Shown: positions 37,101-44,767 of the stretch, in pieces | Layout of the letters: every line of letters begins with the position of its first letter | Numbering within the stretch: the first letter of the stretch is position 1 | Assembly: GCF_029051645.1 (NCBI RefSeq) | Contig: NZ_JAACFS010000006.1 | Span: 186,001-250,000, forward strand | From: Bradyrhizobium sp. CSA112 | GTDB taxonomy: Bacteria > Pseudomonadota > Alphaproteobacteria > Rhizobiales > Xanthobacteraceae | Length of the DNA: 64,000 nt | Direction of reading: 5' to 3' | Position numbers and translations under genes: made by a program | Notes under the pieces: model-generated | The model's input: only the letters and a program-made list of their open reading frames with translations | Database searches by the model: none | Told to the model about the DNA's origin: nothing

Positions 37101-37331
37101 TGGGTCCCGATCGCCAAATGCCCCTCGCGCCAGTGCGAGCGCTTTTTCAGCCGGCGCAATTCCCTTTGAATACTCGCCTGCTTGATACGCCTTGCTTACC
37201 TGCGCGTTCAACGATTGCCATTGCTGCGAGACATCGGCCCACTGCGCGTTGGACGGCGAGACCACCATCATTGCGAGCGCCGCTGAGCATGCAAGCCAGC
37301 ACAGGCGGGACCACCTCGATCTACGCGGCAT
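34122..37331 (-). CDS. Exported TPR-CHAT protein 2 (caspase-like peptidase)
   Basis: A 1069-residue paralogue of TPR-CHAT 1. Signal peptide (LCWLACSAALAMMVVSPSNA), then 11 TPR_12-type units of 42 residues (about residues 55-530) that are much more alike than those of protein 1, a helical linker, and the CHAT domain with His905 (RVLHLATHGFYL) and Cys980 (LVVLSACDTARGSLDYSEG). A duplicated stretch (LPSGIALAGITRPNAVREPM before LLSGIALAGANRE) adds about 19 residues between His and Cys compared with protein 1. The ATG follows GAGGAG. First gene of a likely three-gene operon with the CHAT-like and phosphoesterase genes. Confidence 0.9.
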   Translation of the reverse strand: MPRRSRWSRLCWLACSAALAMMVVSPSNAQWADVSQQWQSLNAQVSKAYQAGEYSKGIAPAEKALALARGAFGDRDPRTLNSLNSAAMLYNLQGRYDKAEPLFQEALEKRREVLGPRHPDTLASFHNFANLYENQGRYDAAESQYREALQGRREVLGSRHPSTLNSLNSLASLYKTQGRYGEAEPLLQEALQQRREALGPRHPDTLNGLNNLAGLYQARGRYGEAKPLFEEALQGRREVLGPRHPDTLLSLNNLAMLYLDQGRYGEAEQLFQEALEERREVLGLRHPQTLVSQDNLAGLYQARGRYGEAERLLQDALHGRREVLGPRHPDTLLSLSNLAALYGDQGRYDEAEPLYQEVLRTSREALGPHHPNTLLILHNLAWLYQENGYYDKAHEGYRELLEASREALGPRHPNTLMRRNNLASLYYFQSRYTEAEPLYQEVLQERREVLGLHHPDTLTSVNNLAALYTSLGRHGDAVSLYQEVLEAAREALGPRHPNTLLVQLNMTTPLVNSGRLGEAARMLQEMEPHLLDWIGQEVNSTEAGAVRRQLVSSRANFQNVVLSLATGHGSSDARRLGGSVMLRFKLLQGEEEAYLARLARRSADPRVRALADEVGRLRLSLVGAWRSALSGAAQGTSGTYDEALQAWETKQRALGEVSRDYKDHLRVLTASFDDLRTALPIGAVLVEFRQFQLVDFRTGRLDEEPHFAAVLLAGSDEPVVADLGPVSELGQPPAGLTDEAAAALYQKLFARFEDKVAGATSVYIAPDGFLNLIPFARLKLADGRYWAERQQLRLLQSGRDLLRLDPDKPARGLLALGGIDFGTLEVGKPDSVLVADRKDALTRAARTLRDFKKLPASGEEAVEVKEWYQLGRKDEPADAWLGADASKARLMALESPPRVLHLATHGFYLPNEHEQMLPSGIALAGITRPNAVREPMLLSGIALAGANRELEGNAADGILFALEAQGLNLDGSELVVLSACDTARGSLDYSEGVYGLVRALRTAGARNVLVTLWPLNDGEARDFMSKFYKTWLSQSRSDPAKALRDIQLAYLKDDKLKDPRIWAPYILIE

Positions 37332-37405
37332 CGCTCGCTCCTCTTGTTACTTTGCAACAAGTACTCGGCAGCACACGGACCAGCTCATCTGATCCCAAAG
37401 TACGA

Positions 37406-37705
37406 TCACGACCAGAAGGTCGGCCGCCGTGCCCTCTTGAATAGGCGCAGCAGGAACGGTCGGATCTGATTGTGCAACGGGCAGCCGACAACAGCCGGCC
37501 GCCAGATTAGCAGGCGCTCGCTGCAGGCGGTTGATCGAACGGTGATCAAGGATTTGCGGAGCTCCCAGCCGCTCAGCGGGTTGGGCACAGCGTACGGGTA
37601 AAAGTCGCGTTCGACGGGCAGCCCTTGAGCGGCGATTAGCCCAGCGCCGAGGTGGGCGACTATATCTCGTCGTATCGAAGGTCGGGTCGTCATCTCCTGC
37701 TCCAT
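37406..37705 (-). CDS. Possible small protein upstream of TPR-CHAT 2
   Basis: A 99-codon frame starting MEQEMTTRPSIRRDIVAHLG and ending 74 bases before the TPR-CHAT 2 start. The homologous region before TPR-CHAT 1 opens with the same residues (MEQEMT, RR, AHLG, LIWRPA, HNQ shared), but an alternative frame (GAGDDDPTFD start) is conserved at least as well. AGGAG lies just inside the frame and no clear site precedes the ATG. It may be a leader or an untranslated conserved region. Confidence 0.3.
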   Translation of the reverse strand: MEQEMTTRPSIRRDIVAHLGAGLIAAQGLPVERDFYPYAVPNPLSGWELRKSLITVRSTACSERLLIWRPAVVGCPLHNQIRPFLLRLFKRARRPTFWS

Positions 37706-37874
37706 GAGGCGGACGACGCTTCGGACGATCACAGAAAGAAAGAGTAGCACATTTCGTGCCGGGCGGCGTGAACGGGATCACAATCGGAAAGGGATTTGTG
37801 GGCGCAGTCGGAGTATTGCTTCGGCGAATGCAGCCTGAGCACCTCGATGTGCATACGGCTGGGAATAAATATTT

Positions 37875-38103
37875 GCTGCGAGCGCTCAGGATGCCGCCTG
37901 CTCCCTTACCTTCGAGCTCGCGGTTCGCACCTGCGAGCGCGACACTTGGTGGCAGCATCGGCTCGCGCATCTCGCTCGCGAGAGAAGCCATGGGTCGCCA
38001 GATGCAGAACCCGCGGCTGCGAGTTCAGCGCCATCAGCCGCTCCTTGCTGGCGCCCTCCCCAACCAGGCGTCCGCCGGCTCGTCCTTGCGCAGCCGCCGT
38101 TGT
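37875..38103 (-). pseudogene. Remnant of a third CHAT domain
   Basis: Three frames together reproduce the CHAT core of the neighbouring proteins: RLRKDEPADAWLG, then GASKERLMALNSQPRVLHLA followed by THGFS (the catalytic His motif), then MREPMLPPSVALAGANRELE and GKGAGGILSA. Two single-base shifts (near 38060 and 37980) and loss of everything after the GIL motif, including the catalytic Cys, make it non-functional. It lies upstream of the conserved leader of TPR-CHAT 2 in the same orientation, as if left from tandem duplication. Confidence 0.75.
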
Positions 38104-38645
38104 GATCCCGAACTATAGAACCGGTGCTCTTAGTCGGGAATTACAAGAACTTTCAATGAGATGAATTGTACGCCGCTAACCAACTGCTACCGCTTTGCTA
38201 CCTGAGGCCGTTCGATCCGTGTCCTACCCACCGCACCTTGACTGTCCATGGCTGTAACGCTGGCGCCCCAAAGGATCCTGTATTTCGGTCCAGCCATGCC
38301 ATAAACCACCAGTCACGGAAGGCGTCCCTTTCCTCGTACTCCGCGTCACATTGCTGGCGAACCACTTCGCGGCCGCGGTCAACAGCTCGTTTTTCTTCAC
38401 AACACCGGCGTCCGCGGCAAGAAGGCCGCTCCGGCGCCCTGGTTCGGGATCGGTTATCGGAAGCTTGCGTGCGAGGACCCAGGGCCCGACGCCAACATCG
38501 CCGCTCCTGCGGAGCGGGACGCCAGCGGCCGGCGGTCGCGTTCAGCCCAATGGGAATCCCGCCGCTGGCTTCGGCGACGCTTAGGTGATCCTGAGATTTG
38601 GCTAAGTGCCGGATGAGCTGAGTGTTCCGGGATAGCCATCTGCGG
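38104..38645. other. Spacer, no supported gene
   Basis: A minus-strand frame ending in a TAG at about 38202 reads YEERDAFRDWWFMAWLDRNT with protein-like composition, but it lacks a start and a recognisable family, so it may be the tail of another decayed gene. Nothing else is recognisable. Confidence 0.3.
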
Positions 38646-39155
38646 TCAGCCTGGCAGCTCGACGCCCTCGGGCAAGTCGTCTTGGTCGATCTTTACCTCG
38701 AGCCGAAAGCCGTGCAGCGTCGCCCGCCTACGGCTGAACTTTGTGCCGCGCATTGCCATAAACTTGAAGCGCTCGCCGATCATCATCTGCAAGATCGGCA
38801 GCAAGGCGTCCTGCGGTATCGAGACCAATCCCGTGACAGGGTCGCCGTATCCATCGAGCGATCCGACACCAAACGGCGTGAACTGCTTCCGCCCTTCAGG
38901 ATCAAGATCGCGGGAAGGCAGCAGGGTCACCTCGATCTGATCGCTTTTCAGGTCCTTTGGATTTAGAAGTCTCCCCCGGATGTGGAGGTGGCGGAATTCG
39001 TGGTAGGGATCGATCGCCTGTCGCTCCATGTTGAGACTGAGCGAATAGCGCCAATCCCAGCCTTCGATGGCGACGATGTAGTCGACGAGTTCCTCGCGCG
39101 GCTGGCGCCCTCGCCTCTTTATCGCGGACTTCTTTGGCTTCGGTTCGGCAATCAT
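38646..39155 (-). CDS. Conserved hypothetical protein (169 aa)
   Basis: A soluble protein with a basic N-terminus (MIAEPKPKKSAIKRRGRQPR) and a well-composed body: YIVAIEGWDWRYSLSLNMER, HEFRHLHIRGRLLNPKDLKS and FGVGSLDGYGDPVTGLVSIP. I recall similar proteins of unknown function in rhizobia. The start overlaps the stop of the small upstream ORF as ATGA, which points to a two-gene unit. No membrane segment. Confidence 0.75.
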   Translation of the reverse strand: MIAEPKPKKSAIKRRGRQPREELVDYIVAIEGWDWRYSLSLNMERQAIDPYHEFRHLHIRGRLLNPKDLKSDQIEVTLLPSRDLDPEGRKQFTPFGVGSLDGYGDPVTGLVSIPQDALLPILQMMIGERFKFMAMRGTKFSRRRATLHGFRLEVKIDQDDLPEGVELPG

Positions 39156-39343
39156 CGCAAGCGACCGCTCGTTATCTGGAATGACGGTGGGAGGCTATCC
39201 CAGTCGGCAGCCGGCGAGCTTATCACCTCGTACTTGGGCTTCCCCATCATCGCGACATCCTGCCGAATCTCGCAGCCAGTGACTTCGCCCTTGTCGGAAA
39301 TCCGATCGTTACTGTCTTGATCTTGGAGCGCTGCGCGGACCAT
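39152..39343 (-). CDS. Small hypothetical protein coupled to the next gene
   Basis: A 63-codon frame whose TGA overlaps the ATG of the 169-residue gene. The second half, MGKPKYEVISSPAADWDSLP then PSFQITSGRLR, has natural composition; the first half is less convincing, so translation may begin at an internal ATG (about 39250). I recognise no family. The overlap is the main argument for reality. Confidence 0.4.
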   Translation of the reverse strand: MVRAALQDQDSNDRISDKGEVTGCEIRQDVAMMGKPKYEVISSPAADWDSLPPSFQITSGRLR

Positions 39344-39598
39344 AGCATTAGTATCCAGAAACCTGTTCGTGCCCGCACTCGACAGTTAGTTATTTACTAT
39401 ACGAAATTCGAAAAGGAGCATCCCATGACGAACGACGGAGGCACCCTCCTCCGCAAATTTCACTAACTGCTCGGGACGACATGCATTTTTCTAGTAGAGC
39501 ATCCGAAACCACGGTCGTAGCCTACGGTGCCGTAAGTTCCGGGCCGACCTCATCATAGCGCGCCAACACGAGGACCACCCCACGGCCAAGTCGAACTG

Positions 39599-39841
39599 GT
39601 GTACACGGTCTTGAGTTATATCTTTTCGTCACGCGACCAACTACATCACAGCGCTGCCGGCGAACGAGCCGCCCTGCCCGAATGGCAGGCCGCGATCGTG
39701 GCGGATCTCAGCGGGCCGACGATGTTTGCGCGCATCGGCGTCATGCGAGCGCTGAACCGGCACCGCTTCGAGCGGATGTCCGCTCCAAGCAAGAAGCGCG
39801 CGAAAGCTTATAGGATTATCTCGGCATGTCAGCCATCATGA
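39599..39841 (+). pseudogene. Remnant of a Bradyrhizobium small protein
   Basis: The frame reads ALPEWQAAIVADLSGPTMFA then RIGVMRALNRHRFERMSAPS and KKRAKAYRII. The GPTMFARIGVMRALNRH block is one I associate with short Bradyrhizobium proteins of unknown function. The start region (from a GTG, without a ribosome-binding site) looks unrelated, so the N-terminus seems lost. From 39344 to 39598 I see no gene. Confidence 0.35.
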
Positions 39842-39957
39842 CGGCGAAGCCGCAGCCGCTTTCGTTCCCGTGCCACCATTATGTCAAGGACCGCGACGAT
39901 AGCGGCCCATAGCCCCAAACCCGCTACGCCCATAATGAAGAACGTTGCTTCGTTCAT
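39829..39957 (-). CDS. Very small single-span membrane protein (42 aa)
   Basis: ATG at 39957 opens MNEATFFIMGVAGLGLWAAI with one transmembrane helix and a strongly basic tail (VARERKRLRLRRHDG). The topology (helix, then positive cytoplasmic end) and composition are natural for a short membrane protein, and I recall similar ones in Bradyrhizobium. No strong ribosome-binding site. Overlaps the 3' end of the plus-strand remnant by 13 bases. Confidence 0.45.
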   Translation of the reverse strand: MNEATFFIMGVAGLGLWAAIVAVLDIMVARERKRLRLRRHDG

Positions 39958-40071
39958 CGGACAAGACCCATCTGGCCCCGCCTATGAACGTTTGAACAGT
40001 TTTACTCGTTCCAGATTATCGGTAAGTTCCTTTAAATTCTGGCGCCTCGCAGGAACTAGCGGAGAGCGAAA

Positions 40072-40263
40072 ATGGCTGAAAGAATCGATGTTGAGGTTAT
40101 CGGCAAATCGCAGTTTGAAGTCGCCTACGACATGGCGAGGTTCATTCTCATCAATATGGAAGGTCGTCGGGTGAAAAGTCTAAAGCGACAAGAACTCTTG
40201 CATCTGGTAGCTGACTGCATCGAGGCCTTGCGCGGCATCAGGGTCAAGGAGATTGTCAGCTAA
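40072..40263 (+). CDS. Small hypothetical protein (63 aa)
   Basis: GGAGAG stands 6 bases before the ATG. The product, MAERIDVEVIGKSQFEVAYD then MARFILINMEGRRVKSLKRQ, is balanced in charge and predicted to be alpha/beta; it ends ALRGIRVKEIVS. No family recognised. Isolated on the plus strand between decayed genes. Confidence 0.55.
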   Translation: MAERIDVEVIGKSQFEVAYDMARFILINMEGRRVKSLKRQELLHLVADCIEALRGIRVKEIVS

Positions 40264-40488
40264 AAAGTGAGGCTGGGACCTGCGTGTCATAGGATGCTGC
40301 TGACAACAACCGCCGAGTCTCCGCGGCGCGCCGTTGTTCAGCGACCCACGTCGGCTTTGGGTCTTGGCCGTGTAAAAACGCCTAGGGACGCTCCTCGCCC
40401 ACGCGGATACACAGTGTAGTATCCTCTGCGTCCTCCAGTTGTTGATCCATTCTCCGTTATGCAGTTGATGGATTGCAGCTTCATGCAG

Positions 40489-41000
40489 TCAGGCATAGCT
40501 GCATAGGATTCCCTCCAGAGCGTACCCGTTCTTCCTATCCGATCTTGGTGTCCCCAATGGAGGGGAGCGGTAGCTTGTTCTGGTGGCGACGATGGCACTG
40601 GCTTTTTCAGGACACCGCAAAAAAAGAAGCGCTGCATGTCCAGGCATACTCGACCCGACTAGGTGTGCTCGCGGGATCGATAGGCCACACATGGCTGCGG
40701 GAGCTTCCAACCAGAGGAGACAGCTCTTCAGGAATGTCACTGGGTGGCAGTCCGCGACCATTGTAAGTTGTGCATCGGTAGTTGCGGGCAAGGTGTCGAA
40801 CCTGCAAGTCCCAGGCACGGGAGTCGAATTCGAATCCATGACGAAAGGGAATTGGATAACCGTGACCGTTCCCGAAGCGGTATAAGGCATTCCAATTGTC
40901 CCCATTCGAGCTCGTATCCCGCGGCACATGCATTATGAGGGACAGACGTCCGTTTAGAGGGTGTCGATCGCCGCCGGAGTGAATTCGACACCCCGTGAGC
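40489..41000 (-). pseudogene. Alpha/beta hydrolase, multiply frameshifted
   Basis: Successive frames on the minus strand give YRFGNGHGYPIPFRHGFEFD and SRAWDLQVRHLARNYRCTTY then NGRGLPPSDIP (oxyanion-hole and first half of the fold), and after a shift LSIPRAHLVGSSMPGHAALL, where the nucleophile elbow GxSxGG has become GSSMPG, followed by FLRCPEKASAIVATRTSYRS. The family is alpha/beta hydrolase fold-1. At least two frameshifts and the missing C-terminal half, with its catalytic His, show decay. From 40264 to 40488 and from 41001 to 41261 there is no other gene. Confidence 0.7.
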
Positions 41001-41261
41001 GGCGTAACCGCTCCGTTGAGGTTGAGGAAAGCTACGCCACGCAAGGCGATTTTAGAAGAAACTAGGCGCAATTCTCTCTCTGCGCTCCGTCAGCGCAGCG
41101 CGCGGCCGCTCTTGGTTTTGGGCCGGCTTGGTGGTTCGAAAGTCTAACCGAATTGTCCGGAAATGGTTCCTTTCTGCGGGACTCGTTAGCTGTCAGGAAC
41201 TAATCCGGCACGTACGGCATTCGTATTTCAGTCTCTGTTTTTGCCTGTGTCCCCCACATCC

Positions 41262-43196
41262 ATGAGCACTCCCGTAAAGCAGGCTTTTCATATCGAGGAG
41301 ATCTTCCCCTCCATCGACTGCGGCCGCTTTGCGGTCAAACGGATCGTGGGCGAGACTGTTGAGGTCTGGGCAGACATCTATCGCGACGGTCACGATGTCG
41401 TTGCAGCCGACTTGATATGGCGCCGCGAGCCTGAATCCGATTGGCAACGGACTCCCATGATTCACCATGACAACGACCGCTGGGTGGGAGCCTTCGTACC
41501 TGAGAAGACCGGCCGCTACAGCTACGCAATCGAGGCGTGGACCGACGAATTCGCCACATGGCGGCATGGCTTTGAACAGAAACGCAAAGCCAATGTCGCG
41601 ACCGAGCTTGACGCCATGGAGGGAGCTTCCCTGCTTACCCGCGCCGTGAGCGGCGGTCAGGAAGTTACAGCGAAGATTGCACGTGCATGCGAAGCGTTCT
41701 TGCAGTCGGGCAAGTGCGAGGTCCTGCTCTCCGATGACCTCAAAAAGGCGATGGCTGAAGGGCAAGAGCGTGCGCACCTCACCCGATCGAAGCCACTTAC
41801 ACTCATGGTGGATAGGCCCCAGGCTCGCTACAGCTCTTGGTACGAGATGGTGCCGCGCAGCCAGAGTCCTCACCCCGGACAGCACGGCACGTGGAACGAC
41901 TGCATTGATCGTCTTCCTGACATCCAGGCCATGGGCTTCGATGTCGTTTATTTGACGCCCATCCACCCGATTGGACGCACGAATCGCAAGGGACGCAACA
42001 ATGCTCTCAGGGCGGCCGACGGTGATCCGGGCAGCTTTTACGCGATTGGCTCACATGAGGGTGGACACGACGCCATCCATCCGCAGCTTGGAAGCCTGGA
42101 TGAATTTCGGCGGTTTGTTGCGGCATGCAGCGCCGCGGGCATGGAGGTCGCACTCGACTTCGCTATTCAATGCTCACCGGATCACCCTTGGTTGAAGCAG
42201 CATCCGGAGTGGTTCGAGCGCCGCCCAGACGGCTCGATGAAATACGCGGAGAACCCCCCAAAAAAATACGAAGACATCGTGAACGTTGATTTCGATTCGA
42301 AGGATGCCGAAGGCTTGTATCGTGCGTTGCGCGATGTCGTGCTGTTCTGGGTCTCGCAAGGCGTCAAGATCTTTCGTGTCGACAACCCACACACCAAGCC
42401 GTTTCCCTTTTGGGAATGGCTGATCAAAGAGGTACAAGCGCGCGATCCTGACGTGCTTTTCCTCTCGGAGGCATTCACCAGGCCCAAAGTCATGAAGGGG
42501 CTTGCCAAGCTCGGATTCACGCAATCTTACACGTACTTCACGTGGCGCACGGAAAGATGGGAGATCGAGCAATATGTGAACGAACTCGCGGGCTACCCCG
42601 AGCGCGAATTTTACCGTCCCAATTTCTTTGTTAGCACGCCCGACATCCTGCCGTTCCACCTTCAGCGCGGCGAGCCATGGATGTTCAAGACGCGGCTTGC
42701 GCTGGCTGCGACATTATCGAGCAACTACGGCATCTATAACGGTTTCGAGCTTCTCGAGCATGAGCCGATACCGGGCCGCGAGGAGTATCTTAATTCCGAA
42801 AAATACGAGTTGAAATCCCGCGATTGGGACAAGCCCGGAAACATCAAGCCTTATATCGCCCAGATCAATCGTATCCGGCGCGAAAACCCGGCACTGCAAC
42901 AGACCTCCGCGATCCGGTTTCTGCCCGTGGAGGGCAACTCGGTCATAGCCTACGTCAAACATTCCGCCGATCAGACAAACGTAGTTGTGACTGTCATCGC
43001 ATTAACGGGTGGTTTCCGAGAATTCTGGCTTCCGCTCGGTGATGTGCAGGTGCGGCTAGGCCATGGCGACTTGAAGCCCGTGACCGCGCTCGAAAACCTC
43101 AAATCCGGTCCGACCTCGCCTGTTACCTATGGCGGCATGCGGCTTTGGATCGATCCTGTGCACGATCCTGTGCTGCTTTTCCGGTGCTTGGGTTAA
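41262..43196 (+). CDS. glgE: Alpha-1,4-glucan:maltose-1-phosphate maltosyltransferase
   Basis: A 644-residue GH13_3 enzyme that transfers maltosyl units from maltose 1-phosphate to alpha-1,4-glucans in the cytoplasm. An N-terminal beta-sandwich domain (about residues 15-110) precedes the TIM barrel. FRVDNPHTKPFPFWEW supplies the nucleophile Asp374 and FLSEAFTRP the acid/base Glu403; GFDVVYLTPIHPIGRTNRKG is the first barrel motif. The ORF opens at a TTG (41241), but the ATG at 41262 (MSTPVKQAFH) is the better start. The maltokinase gene follows after 5 bases, so substrate supply and use are in one operon. Confidence 0.93.
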   Translation: MSTPVKQAFHIEEIFPSIDCGRFAVKRIVGETVEVWADIYRDGHDVVAADLIWRREPESDWQRTPMIHHDNDRWVGAFVPEKTGRYSYAIEAWTDEFATWRHGFEQKRKANVATELDAMEGASLLTRAVSGGQEVTAKIARACEAFLQSGKCEVLLSDDLKKAMAEGQERAHLTRSKPLTLMVDRPQARYSSWYEMVPRSQSPHPGQHGTWNDCIDRLPDIQAMGFDVVYLTPIHPIGRTNRKGRNNALRAADGDPGSFYAIGSHEGGHDAIHPQLGSLDEFRRFVAACSAAGMEVALDFAIQCSPDHPWLKQHPEWFERRPDGSMKYAENPPKKYEDIVNVDFDSKDAEGLYRALRDVVLFWVSQGVKIFRVDNPHTKPFPFWEWLIKEVQARDPDVLFLSEAFTRPKVMKGLAKLGFTQSYTYFTWRTERWEIEQYVNELAGYPEREFYRPNFFVSTPDILPFHLQRGEPWMFKTRLALAATLSSNYGIYNGFELLEHEPIPGREEYLNSEKYELKSRDWDKPGNIKPYIAQINRIRRENPALQQTSAIRFLPVEGNSVIAYVKHSADQTNVVVTVIALTGGFREFWLPLGDVQVRLGHGDLKPVTALENLKSGPTSPVTYGGMRLWIDPVHDPVLLFRCLG

Positions 43197-43201
43197 CGGA
43201 C

Positions 43202-44767
43202 ATGGGCGCCGCCGGTGAAACCCTTGCATTCTTGGACATACCGGAAGGTTCTTCATGGGTCGCAAATAGCAAGGTAACTGCAGCTCTCGAAACACATTTT
43301 CTTCCTGCCTATCTTTCAAAGGCGAGGTGGTTCCCTGGTAACTCTGAAACGCGGATTAAGCCGAAGATCATTGCACGTCTCCCTTTCGCCGGGGACTCAA
43401 CCAATTTCGTCATTATCGAAACCAACCACCACGCGCGTTATCTCCTGCCTTTACGGGTCGACTGGTCCGTTGATGCGGGGCCCGAATTGGATAAATCCAT
43501 CGTGGCCTGTTTGCACCAGGGTGAGCGCGAGGGATTGCTGCGCGATGTCGCCGCTGATCCCGATTTCATCCGGCAGCTCCTTGATCACCTCCGGCGGGAG
43601 GCTTCCATTGCGGGCTCGGGCTGGAGGCTGGACTTCAAGCCCACGAGCAAACTTGGGAGCCAGCCTCCGAGTACTCCATCCCGAATCCGCGCGATTCAAG
43701 GAGAGCAATCCAACAGTACGGCCCTGGTTGACCAGGACTACGTCGTCAAGCTGTACCGCCACATTGAGCCCGGCCGAAACCCCGAAGTGGAGATGGGACA
43801 GTTTCTGACCGAGGCAGCGAATTTTGCGCATACGCCCGCGCTGATTGGCCACCTCGAGGCTGCTCATGCTTCAGCGAGTTATGCCCTTGGTGTCGTCCAT
43901 GCATTTGTGCCGAATCGCAGTGACGCCTGGACTTGGTCGGCCGACCGCCTCAGCATTTATCTCGAGTCAATGGCGAAAGGGTCCGAAGAACGCGATAAGG
44001 CGATCACCGCACGACGGGATTATCTCCAGTGGGTGCGGCGTCTGGGGTGCCGTGTTGCCGAGATGCATCGGGCCCTGGCAAGCCGCGACGACGTAGAGGC
44101 CTTCAAGCCTGAGCCGATCGACGAAGGCGATCTCGATTTCTGGATTAGCGATGTTATGGAGCGCGCGGCTCGCATCTTCAATAGCTTGGAGAATTCTTTG
44201 CTGAATGTGAATGACTGGCCCTTTGGAGAGCGCCTACTGCGGGTCAAACCCGGACTTCATGACTATGCAGCTAACCTCATCCGACCTTCGCTGGGCCGCT
44301 GCAAGATACGCCATCACGGTGATTTGCATTTGGGCCAGGTGCTTGTAGCCAATGAGGACGCAGTCATTATTGACTTCGAGGGCGAGCCCACCCGACCGTT
44401 GGCAGATCGGAGGCGCAAGGCTCCCGCTGCGCGCGATGTGGCAGGTGTGTTGCGCTCCCTGGACTACGCCGCCATGGCCTCGAAACAGCAGAGGCGGATG
44501 TCGGAAAAGCTCAACACTCCGGAGTCGCGAGCCTTATTTGCGTGGCGCGAACAGACAACAGATGGCTTTCTGAGCGCCTATCAGGAGGCGATAGGCGCCT
44601 CCGTTCTGTGGCCAGACCGCACCGAGGATATGAAGTCGACGTTGAATTTCTTTTTGCTCGAAAAGGCGCTCTACGAGGTCGAATACGAGCTTTCCTACCG
44701 GCCGGCTTGGATTTCCGTGCCATTGCAAGGGGTCCTGCGCGTTCTCGAGGAAGGAGGCGTGGCCTAG
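43202..44767 (+). CDS. Stand-alone maltokinase (Mak/Pep2-like)
   Basis: A 521-residue aminoglycoside-phosphotransferase-like kinase of the maltokinase type, expected to make maltose 1-phosphate from maltose and ATP. It has the N-terminal cap (FLPAYLSKARWFPGNSETRI), the hinge region with STALVDQDYVVKLYRHIEPG, and the catalytic loop IRHHGDLHLGQVLVANED then AVIIDFEGEPTRPLADRR. In most alphaproteobacteria this kinase is the C-terminal part of a TreS fusion; here there is no trehalose synthase domain before it. The ATG at 43202 lies 5 bases after the glgE stop. Its TAG overlaps the stop of convergent glgX. Confidence 0.88.
   Translation: MGAAGETLAFLDIPEGSSWVANSKVTAALETHFLPAYLSKARWFPGNSETRIKPKIIARLPFAGDSTNFVIIETNHHARYLLPLRVDWSVDAGPELDKSIVACLHQGEREGLLRDVAADPDFIRQLLDHLRREASIAGSGWRLDFKPTSKLGSQPPSTPSRIRAIQGEQSNSTALVDQDYVVKLYRHIEPGRNPEVEMGQFLTEAANFAHTPALIGHLEAAHASASYALGVVHAFVPNRSDAWTWSADRLSIYLESMAKGSEERDKAITARRDYLQWVRRLGCRVAEMHRALASRDDVEAFKPEPIDEGDLDFWISDVMERAARIFNSLENSLLNVNDWPFGERLLRVKPGLHDYAANLIRPSLGRCKIRHHGDLHLGQVLVANEDAVIIDFEGEPTRPLADRRRKAPAARDVAGVLRSLDYAAMASKQQRRMSEKLNTPESRALFAWREQTTDGFLSAYQEAIGASVLWPDRTEDMKSTLNFFLLEKALYEVEYELSYRPAWISVPLQGVLRVLEEGGVA

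Noticed and set aside
26116..37331. Long arrays of regularly spaced 126-bp repeats, at first sight CRISPR-like
   Set aside because: The period is far too long, there are no unique spacers, and every unit translates as one TPR of 42 residues in frame. They are coding repeats.
26116..37331. Type III-E CRISPR (Craspase) locus suggested by TPR-CHAT proteins
   Set aside because: There is no gRAMP, Cas1, Cas2 or CRISPR array, and the proteins carry signal peptides.
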